Origin: ZC4RG30 sp964456255
Lineage (GTDB): Bacteria; Pseudomonadota; Gammaproteobacteria; Steroidobacterales; Steroidobacteraceae
Direction: 5' to 3'
Assembly (NCBI GenBank): GCA_964456255.1
Contig: CAYWDZ010000099.1
Span: 1 to 10,709, forward strand
DNA: 10,709 bases
Positions 5,604-10,709 of the stretch are shown in pieces. A program made the translations under genes and the position numbers. The number at the start of each line of letters is the position of its first letter. Position 1 is the first letter of the stretch. Below the pieces are notes generated by a model. That model was not told where the DNA came from. It searched no databases and worked only from the letters and a program-made list of their open reading frames with translations.

Positions 5604-7256
5604 ATGAAGCACAAGCCCAATCGGCTCTCACGCCGCACCATGTTGCAGACCGGCACTGCCGCGTTCGCGGCCACGGCCCTGCGGCCCACCACCCTCTTCG
5701 CGGCTACCGCTCCGCTGATCGAGACCCGCTACGGGAAGGTGCGCGGCTACCGCAACGATGACGTCTACACCTTCAGGGGCATTCGTTACGGCGCCTCCAC
5801 CGCGGGCGCCAATCGCTTCATGCCGCCCAAAGCGCCGACGCCATGGGCGGGCGTGCTGGATGCTTCGGACTATGGCTACAGCGCGCCACAGACCAATGCC
5901 GCCCTGCCCCGTGCGCCCGCGAGGGACCCCGCGCTGAACGAGCTCTTCGCCGCATCCAATGGCTACCGCACCGACCCGGGCGAGAGCGAGGATTGCCTGT
6001 TCCTCAATGTCTGGAGCAAGTCACTGCGGCAGGGCGCGAAGCGTCCGGTGCTGGTGTGGCTGCACGGTGGCGGTTTTTCCTCCGGCAGCGGCTCGGCGCT
6101 GCTCTACGACGGCACGAACATGGCCAGCCGCAGCAACGTCGTGGTGGTCACGATCAATCACCGGTTGAATGTCTTCGGCTACACGCATCTGGCCGAGATC
6201 GGCGGCAGGGACTACGCGAACTCCGGCAATGCTGGGCAGCTCGACATCATCCTGGCGCTGCAGTGGGTGCGCGACAACATCGACCGCTTTGGTGGTGACC
6301 CGAATCGCGTGATGATCTTTGGTGAATCCGGCGGCGGGGCCAAGGTCTCTTTCATGCTGGCCTCCCCGCCCGCCAGGGGTCTGTTCCACCGCGCAGTCAT
6401 CGAAAGCGGCCCGGGCATCACTATGGCCGAGAGCGCGAATGCCACCCGTGCCGCCGAACAACTGCTGTCCGAGCTGAGCATCAAGCGCACCGAACTCTCG
6501 CGCATTCATGAGCTGTCCACCGCGCAGGTGCTGGCGGCGTACTTCTCGGCCCTGGGCAAGATGCCCGGCGGCGGTCTCGGTGGCGGGCCGTTCTCGCCGG
6601 TGCTGACGCCCGACGTGCTGCCCGCGCATCCGTTCGCGCCGGTGGCGAGCCCCGTTGGCGCCGATGTGCCGGTGATCGTCGGCTGGAACCGTACCGAGGC
6701 CACGCTGTTCCAGCTCAGCGATGACGCAGCGTTCCATCTGGACGACAAGGGGCTGGATGAGCGCCTGCAGAAGCTGTTCGCCGAACGCGGGCCGCGCATA
6801 AAGCAGGCGTACATGAAGGCTGGCGGCTCGCCTTCGGATATCTACTTCCGCATTGCGAGTGACCAGTTGATGGGCGCCAATTCCATCCTGCTGGCCGAGC
6901 GCAAGGCCGCACAGAACAAGGCGCCGGCGTACCTGTATCGCTTCGACTGGCTGTCGCCGGCGCTCGGTGGCCGCCTGCGTTCGCCACATGGGCTGGAAAT
7001 GCCGTTCGTGTTCGACAACACAGAAGAGGGCGGGTTCATGCACACGGGCGGCGGCCCGGGACCGGCAAGACTCGCCGCGCGCATGCGCTCCGCGTGGGCG
7101 GCATTTGCCGAAACCGGCAACCCCAACACTTCGCAGCTGCCGCGCTGGAACCCTTACGACGCAAGCCTGCGCAACACCATGGTGTTCAACGACGAACCGA
7201 AGTCCGTGAATGATCCGGACAGCGCGGAGCGCCAGGCGATGCAGTACTTCCGCTAG
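5604..7256 (+). CDS. Tat-exported type B carboxylesterase
   Basis: A 550-residue serine esterase of the alpha/beta-hydrolase fold. The ATG at 5604 follows GGAG by 9 bases and gives a clear twin-arginine signal: SRRTMLQTG (Arg10-Arg11), then a hydrophobic alanine-rich run ending FAATA near 36. Folded export to the periplasm or beyond is expected. Family landmarks are in order: YGKVRGYRNDDVYTFRGIRYG near 43-63, EDCLFLNVW at 129-137, the oxyanion loop HGGGF at 154-158, the nucleophile elbow GES242GGG, the acid candidate Glu365 (NRTEAT) and His462 (PHGLEMPFVF). The elbow has Gly instead of the usual Ala after Ser242, a variant I believe occurs in bacterial members. The length is normal for the family. 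It hydrolyses carboxylic esters; the acyl and alcohol groups are unknown. It is transcribed away from the receptor and metallo-hydrolase locus, which suggests common control. Confidence 0.95.
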   Translation: MKHKPNRLSRRTMLQTGTAAFAATALRPTTLFAATAPLIETRYGKVRGYRNDDVYTFRGIRYGASTAGANRFMPPKAPTPWAGVLDASDYGYSAPQTNAALPRAPARDPALNELFAASNGYRTDPGESEDCLFLNVWSKSLRQGAKRPVLVWLHGGGFSSGSGSALLYDGTNMASRSNVVVVTINHRLNVFGYTHLAEIGGRDYANSGNAGQLDIILALQWVRDNIDRFGGDPNRVMIFGESGGGAKVSFMLASPPARGLFHRAVIESGPGITMAESANATRAAEQLLSELSIKRTELSRIHELSTAQVLAAYFSALGKMPGGGLGGGPFSPVLTPDVLPAHPFAPVASPVGADVPVIVGWNRTEATLFQLSDDAAFHLDDKGLDERLQKLFAERGPRIKQAYMKAGGSPSDIYFRIASDQLMGANSILLAERKAAQNKAPAYLYRFDWLSPALGGRLRSPHGLEMPFVFDNTEEGGFMHTGGGPGPARLAARMRSAWAAFAETGNPNTSQLPRWNPYDASLRNTMVFNDEPKSVNDPDSAERQAMQYFR

Positions 7257-7281
7257 GTACCGTTCCAGCCTTACAGCGGAA
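7248..7281. terminator. Possible overlapping terminator between convergent genes
   Basis: TTCCGCT (7248-7254) and AGCGGAA (7275-7281) form a 7-bp stem around a 20-base loop that includes both stop codons of the convergent carboxylesterase and TonB-like genes. Only 14 bases separate the two genes, so any terminator must overlap coding sequence. The loop is long and there is no T run, so support is weak. Confidence 0.25.
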
Positions 7282-7780
7282 TGGACCTGTAGAGGGGAGA
7301 AGGCGCGAGCGGTATCGGCCCGATGGGAGGCGGCCGAGGCCGAGGTGGTATGTCGATGATCACGGGCGGCACCTGCACAGGGGGCAGCTTGCGCTCACCC
7401 TGCTCTGGCGACTGCTCGGATGAATACAGTGAAAACCTCACGGGAACCAACACGCAGCCTGACAACGGCTGGCCATCGATGAGACCTGGCCTGATCCGCA
7501 CAGCCTGGCCATAGCGCAGGGCGGCCTCGTCGAGCCGTTCGAAGCCGGAGCTCGCGTCCACAGTCACTTCGACAGGCTTGCCCTGAAGGTCATAGCAGAG
7601 CTTGAGCTTCGTCAGGCCCTCTTCTTTCAGCTCGCGGGAGGCGGCCGGATAGTAGTCGTCTGGATTCGGCTTGAAGACATAGCCCGCCCCTGCCACGGAG
7701 TTGCGGGCCGGTGGGGCCGGTTGCGCGGCAGCCGCCGCGGTTGCCGATGCCAGCAGCAGGACTGCCAAGGGTAGCTTCAT
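7271..7780 (-). CDS. Secreted TonB C-terminal-domain-like protein with proline-rich tail
   Basis: A 169-residue protein starting at ATG 7780, with GGAGG 5 bases upstream. Residues 1-20 form an alanine-rich signal peptide (LPLAVLLLASATAAAAA) rather than a long anchor. About 43-118 matches the TonB C-terminal fold: YYPAASRELKEEG, KLCYDLQGKPVEVTVDASSG, LDEAALRYGQAVRIRP and a last strand VLVPVRFSL. Cys62 and Cys109 could form a disulfide. From about 132 to 163 the protein is rich in Pro (PPVQVPPVIIDIPPRPRPPP). In canonical TonB the order is membrane anchor, Pro-rich spanner, then C-terminal domain. Here the anchor is missing and the Pro-rich part follows the domain, so it probably cannot transmit energy from ExbB-ExbD directly. 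It might be a periplasmic or outer-membrane-associated binding protein. The gene stands alone on its strand. Confidence 0.82.
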   Translation of the reverse strand: MKLPLAVLLLASATAAAAAQPAPPARNSVAGAGYVFKPNPDDYYPAASRELKEEGLTKLKLCYDLQGKPVEVTVDASSGFERLDEAALRYGQAVRIRPGLIDGQPLSGCVLVPVRFSLYSSEQSPEQGERKLPPVQVPPVIIDIPPRPRPPPIGPIPLAPSPLYRSIPL

Positions 7781-7938
7781 GGCTGCCTCCGTGATTCCCT
7801 GCGGAGCGTTGCGCGGTCGCCTGAAGAGTAACCCGAAAATCATCGACCGCCCATGGGCCTCGTCAGACGAACTGGGGCGCCTGGCAGGACCAGGGGCGCT
7901 GCGCTAGGCTGACTGCACTGAGATCGCGACGATCAAAT

Positions 7939-7942
7939 GGAG
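7939..7942 (+). promoter_or_regulatory. Ribosome binding site deciding the start of the DUF885 gene
   Basis: GGAG ends 5 bases before ATG 7948. It overlaps the alternative in-frame GTG at 7942, which therefore has no usable site of its own. Confidence 0.65.
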
Positions 7943-7947
7943 TGTCC

Positions 7948-9753
7948 ATGCGCGCCCCGTTCAATGTCGTTCCCCTGGTTGCAACCCTCCTGTCTCTTGG
8001 TATCAGCGGCTGCGGCCAGCGCGCAGCCGTGCCCGAACAGCAGGCCGCTGCCGCACAAGCGAAGATCGATGCGTTCTTCGCGGCCTTCACCGATCGCTGG
8101 GTCGAAGGCGACCCTGACCTGGCAGTATCGACAGGCTATTTCACCGGCGACAAGCAGGATCAACTCTCACGCCAACTGACTCCGTGGACCCGCGAGTACA
8201 CGTTGCAGCGCCTGCAACTGGCAAGGGAAGGCAAAGCCGAGTTGGCTGCACTGGATCTGTCGCTGGCCACGCCACTGCAGAAGAAGGCAGCGGCCTTGAT
8301 GCAGAGCGACTTCGACCTGCGGCTGGCGGGTGAGCCCTTGCTTGACTACATCTTCGCGCCGCTCCAGCAAATGAGTGGCGCCAATGTGAATTTGCCCAAT
8401 ACGTTGGCGGTCACCCATCCGCTGAACACCGCGCGTGATGCCGAGAACTACGTGGCACGACTGGCGCTGGTCGATGACCGCATGCAGGAAGCCATCGCCG
8501 ATTCAGCGCTGCGGGCCGAGCATGGCGTGGTGCTGCCAGCGCCGATCGTGCGGGTCACCATCGACCAGATGCAGAAATTCATCAAGGGCCCGGCCGCCAG
8601 CAATCCACTGGTCACCACCCTGCGCGACAAGACCGCCGTCATCACATCCCTGGCGGCAGAGCAGCGCGCCGAACTGCTCAAACAGGCAGAAGCGCTCGTT
8701 GCTGATGAGGTCTACCCGGCCTACAAGGCGGCCATCGCGGAAATGAAGCGGGAACTGCCGCTGGCCTCCGAGGATGTCGGTCTGTGGCGGTTTCCCAATG
8801 GCGCACAGGTTTATCAGTACCTGATCGAACGCTACACGACCACCAGATTGACGCCGGACCAGATCCACGAGATTGGCCTGACGGAAGTCGCCCGCATCGA
8901 AGCCGAGATGGATGCGTTGTTCAAGCAGATCGGCATGAGCAAGGGCACCATCCTGCAGCGGGTGCAGCAGCTCACCACAAAGACCGCCTTCCCGCACACG
9001 GACGCGGGCCGCGCGGCCCTCACTGAGCTCAACAGGAAGTTGCTGGCAGACGCCCTGGAGCGTTCGGCCAGCCTGTTCGATGTCATGCCCAGGACACCGG
9101 TGATTTCGCAGCCGTATCCGCAGTTCCGTTGGGAGACGGCGGCAGCGAGCTATACCAGGGCGCCTCAGGATGGTTCACGACCGGCGATCTACCAGTTCCC
9201 GTTGCGCGACAACGAATTGATGAGCTACGACAAGCGCTCACTCGTGTATCACGAAACAGTCCCGGGCCATCACTTCCAGCTGGCGCTGGTCAGCGAGAAC
9301 AAGGCGCTGCCGCGTTTCATGCAGTTGTCGTTGTTCGGCAGTAATTCGGCGATCACCGAGGGGTGGGCGTTGTATGCCGAGCGGCTGGCAGCCGAATCCG
9401 GTTGGTATGAAGGAGATATCGAAGGCAGGTTGGGCCAACTGGATTCCGCGCTGTTCCGCGCGCGCCGCCTTGTGGTGGATACCGGGCTGCACGCCAAGCG
9501 CTGGACGCGCCAGCAGGCCATCGACTACGGCATTGCGCCCAGCGAGGTCGACCGCTACATGGTCTGGCCGGGCCAGGCCTGTTCCTACATGCTGGGGCAG
9601 TTGAAGATTGTCGAATTGCGCGAGAAAGCCCGGGCGGCGCTGGGCGACAAGTTCTCCATCAAGGAATACCACAACGTGGTGCTGGGAGCGGGAATCGTGC
9701 CGCTGACCATGCTGGAACAGATCGTGGATGAGTACATTGCCGCCCGCAAATGA
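7948..9753 (+). CDS. DUF885-family lipoprotein, probable metallohydrolase
   Basis: A 601-residue protein with a lipoprotein signal: hydrophobic residues 7-19 and the lipobox I-S-G-Cys22. Residue 23 is Gly, not Asp, so outer-membrane sorting is expected. The body is mostly helical and matches the DUF885 family. The diagnostic motif is YHETVPGHHFQ (His435, Glu436, Pro439, Gly440, His441, His442), followed by ITEGWALYAE (Glu471, Gly472, Trp473). This layout recalls gluzincin-like zinc peptidases, with His435, a later His and Glu471 as likely metal ligands and Glu436 as the base. The HE-to-H spacing differs from strict HExxH, so the metal assignment is inference. Late conserved-looking segments are YMVWPGQACSYMLGQ and GDKFSIKEYHNVVLGAG. 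Members are usually 550-620 residues, so this one is full length. The substrate is unknown, with peptides the usual guess. It appears to be a single-gene transcript, convergent with the lipase gene. Confidence 0.93.
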   Translation: MRAPFNVVPLVATLLSLGISGCGQRAAVPEQQAAAAQAKIDAFFAAFTDRWVEGDPDLAVSTGYFTGDKQDQLSRQLTPWTREYTLQRLQLAREGKAELAALDLSLATPLQKKAAALMQSDFDLRLAGEPLLDYIFAPLQQMSGANVNLPNTLAVTHPLNTARDAENYVARLALVDDRMQEAIADSALRAEHGVVLPAPIVRVTIDQMQKFIKGPAASNPLVTTLRDKTAVITSLAAEQRAELLKQAEALVADEVYPAYKAAIAEMKRELPLASEDVGLWRFPNGAQVYQYLIERYTTTRLTPDQIHEIGLTEVARIEAEMDALFKQIGMSKGTILQRVQQLTTKTAFPHTDAGRAALTELNRKLLADALERSASLFDVMPRTPVISQPYPQFRWETAAASYTRAPQDGSRPAIYQFPLRDNELMSYDKRSLVYHETVPGHHFQLALVSENKALPRFMQLSLFGSNSAITEGWALYAERLAAESGWYEGDIEGRLGQLDSALFRARRLVVDTGLHAKRWTRQQAIDYGIAPSEVDRYMVWPGQACSYMLGQLKIVELREKARAALGDKFSIKEYHNVVLGAGIVPLTMLEQIVDEYIAARK

Positions 9754-9787
9754 ATCCAGCGGAATCCGCGCTTCCTCATGCAGGCGC

Positions 9788-10432
9788 TCAGTGGTGCCTG
9801 AAGTGACCGTGCTCCAGGAACGACGTGACCTGATCGGCAACGCGCGTTGAGATGTTCATGCCCGTGTGCGTCACGGGCAAATCGCAGTAATCCGTCGCGC
9901 CTTCCAGCCGGGTCTCGGCCACTGCGACCGTGCCATCGTTCGGCCCGTTGAAGGGCTGCAGCAATCTCCCGAGGCCACGCGGGTTGGTGCCGGCGATGAT
10001 CCCGAGCTGTGCCGCGAACGGCCATCGTGGCTCCACACCATGCAGCAGGTGCGCTCTGCCGACGCCACCGAGCAGCTGGCGCGCAGGTCCGAACCTGGCC
10101 AGCACGCGCGCACTCTGGCTGCCGCGCGCCGGCGTTCCCATGAACACCACGCGGCAGTGCTCGCCACTGAAGCGGTTGGGCGAAAGCAGGCCCATCTCGA
10201 ACATGCGATAGATCACGAGGCCGCCCAGACTGTGGCCCAGCAGATGCACCGGCTGCAGGGTGCGGCGCGCGACGGCCAGCACCTGGCCGGCGCAGCGCCG
10301 CGCCACCGAGTCCATGGATTCGGCCAGGGATGAGTACGGCAATATCGAAAGACGCCAGCCATGCCCGGCCAGATGGCGCCGCATCAACAGGGATTCGGCG
10401 CCGGTCATCCACAGGCCGTGGACGAACAGCAC
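9788..10432 (-). CDS. Alpha/beta-hydrolase, lipase/esterase-like (PGAP1/DUF676 style)
   Basis: A small cytoplasmic-looking hydrolase of 214 residues if it starts at GTG 10432. The chain begins directly with the first core strand and oxyanion segment (VLFVHGLWMTG). The nucleophile elbow is GHSLGG with Ser68. The likely acid is Asp166 (NGPNDGTV) and the likely base is His189 (PVTHTGMN), giving a complete triad. FMGTPARGS after the elbow is typical of triacylglycerol lipase-like and PGAP1-like families. No signal peptide is visible. No ATG lies near the start. GTG 10432 is preferred because AAGGG, which overlaps the aspS stop, stands 4 bases before it. An in-frame GTG at 10468 would add 12 residues inside aspS but has no ribosome site. 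The gene follows aspS by 7 bases, so translation is probably coupled. The substrate is unknown. Confidence 0.88.
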   Translation of the reverse strand: MLFVHGLWMTGAESLLMRRHLAGHGWRLSILPYSSLAESMDSVARRCAGQVLAVARRTLQPVHLLGHSLGGLVIYRMFEMGLLSPNRFSGEHCRVVFMGTPARGSQSARVLARFGPARQLLGGVGRAHLLHGVEPRWPFAAQLGIIAGTNPRGLGRLLQPFNGPNDGTVAVAETRLEGATDYCDLPVTHTGMNISTRVADQVTSFLEHGHFRHH

Positions 10433-10436
10433 CGAG

Positions 10437-10441
10437 CCCTT
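10437..10441 (-). promoter_or_regulatory. Ribosome binding site overlapping the aspS stop
   Basis: AAGGG on the minus strand shares its two A bases with the TAA stop of aspS and lies 4 bases before GTG 10432. It supports that GTG as the lipase start and suggests that ribosomes finishing aspS reinitiate there. Confidence 0.5.
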
Positions 10442-10709
10442 ATTCTTTTGGCTGCGGGGTCCTGACACGGATCGACAGTTCGCGCAGCTGCACCTCGCTG
10501 ACCGGCGTTGGCGCATCGGTCAGCAGGCAGGCCGCGGTCTGGGTCTTCGGGAAGGCGATGACATCGCGGATGCTCTCGGCGCCGGCCATCAGCATCACCA
10601 GGCGATCCAGCCCGAAGGCCAGCCCGCCATGCGGAGGTGCACCGAACTTCAATTGATTTGCCATGGCGTGTTTTGGTTTGTCCCATTCAAGCCCTGGTCC
10701 GCAAAGTCG
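10440..10709 (-). CDS. aspS: Aspartyl-tRNA synthetase, 3' end only
   Basis: The last roughly 70 codons are unmistakable AspRS: LKFGAPPHGGLAFGLDRLVML contains class II motif 3, with the Arg that binds ATP in GLDR. It is followed by AESIRDVIAFPKTQTAACLLTDAP and a tail with LRELSIRV. AspRS charges tRNA(Asp) in the cytoplasm. The frame stays open to the window edge, but the residues before LKFG (about 10653-10709) read RLCGPGLEWDKPKHAMANQ. The family has a conserved segment ending FGFLLDAL there. Those bases are also AT-richer than the gene. An ATG at 10664 exists but has no ribosome site. The gene may continue normally only beyond a junction, or the edge may be a chimeric sequence. The aspS identity of the 10440-10652 part is secure. 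Confidence 0.85.
   Translation of the reverse strand, partial: RLCGPGLEWDKPKHAMANQLKFGAPPHGGLAFGLDRLVMLMAGAESIRDVIAFPKTQTAACLLTDAPTPVSEVQLRELSIRVRTPQPKE

Noticed and set aside
5336..5692. N-terminal extension of the small secreted protein
   Set aside because: The strong ribosome site and signal peptide at 5335 give a complete start; the extension runs into the carboxylesterase coding region on the other strand.
6021..7043. Minus-strand frame of about 340 codons opposite the carboxylesterase
   Set aside because: The catalytic motifs are all on the plus strand; the antisense product is rich in Arg, Gln and His and looks like a shadow.
7877..7900. Imperfect hairpin around CCTGG-N5-CCAGG before the DUF885 gene
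   Set aside because: It is bulged and short, with no T run and no relation to a start or stop; I see no role.
7922..7934. GATCG-CGA-CGATC dyad before the DUF885 gene
   Set aside because: It is short, built from common GATC/CG words, and without a clear promoter nearby; I could not support it as an operator.
9759..9769. GCGGA-A-TCCGC between the convergent DUF885 and lipase genes
   Set aside because: A 5-bp stem with a one-base loop cannot act as a terminator and is expected by chance in high-GC sequence.

Overview
The window is high-GC DNA, densely coded on both strands. Its genes encode TonB-dependent outer-membrane uptake, a TonB-like protein, an outer-membrane lipoprotein and Tat export. 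This points to a Gram-negative proteobacterium. The style of the exported hydrolases and receptor suggests a gammaproteobacterium of the Xanthomonadales/Steroidobacterales type, but that placement is an impression from protein style, not a demonstrated classification. I found no rRNA, tRNA, CRISPR array, integrase or transposase.

Layout from left to right. (1) Positions 2-698, + strand: the 3' end of a BNR/Asp-box beta-propeller gene, followed 4 bases later by an 85-residue MoaD/ThiS-type ubiquitin-fold protein ending in Gly-Gly. A strong hairpin (790-820) closes this unit. (2) Positions 842-5335, - strand: an exported-protein locus. In transcription order it holds a small secreted protein of unknown function, an NTF2/SnoaL-like secreted protein, a secreted metallo-beta-lactamase-fold hydrolase and, behind its own likely promoter and a palindromic operator candidate, a TonB-dependent receptor. 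(3) Positions 5604-7256, + strand, divergent from that locus: a Tat-exported type B carboxylesterase. (4) Positions 7271-7780, - strand: a secreted protein with a TonB C-terminal-like domain followed by a proline-rich tail. (5) Positions 7948-9753, + strand: a DUF885-family lipoprotein, probably a metallohydrolase. (6) Positions 9788-10709, - strand: the 3' end of aspS followed 7 bases later by a small GTG-initiated alpha/beta-hydrolase (lipase/esterase).

How the parts may work together. Regions 2 and 3 look like a substrate-scavenging locus. An ester bond could be cleaved outside the cytoplasm by the carboxylesterase, the product or intact substrate taken up by the receptor, and further steps carried out in the periplasm by the metallo-hydrolase and the NTF2-like protein. 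The substrate cannot be read from the sequence. The TonB-like protein and the DUF885 lipoprotein are further cell-envelope proteins, but no shared transcript ties them to this locus. The propeller plus Gly-Gly pair is the least understood unit. The last roughly 57 bases of the window, where aspS should continue, do not encode the expected AspRS residues and may be a sequence junction.
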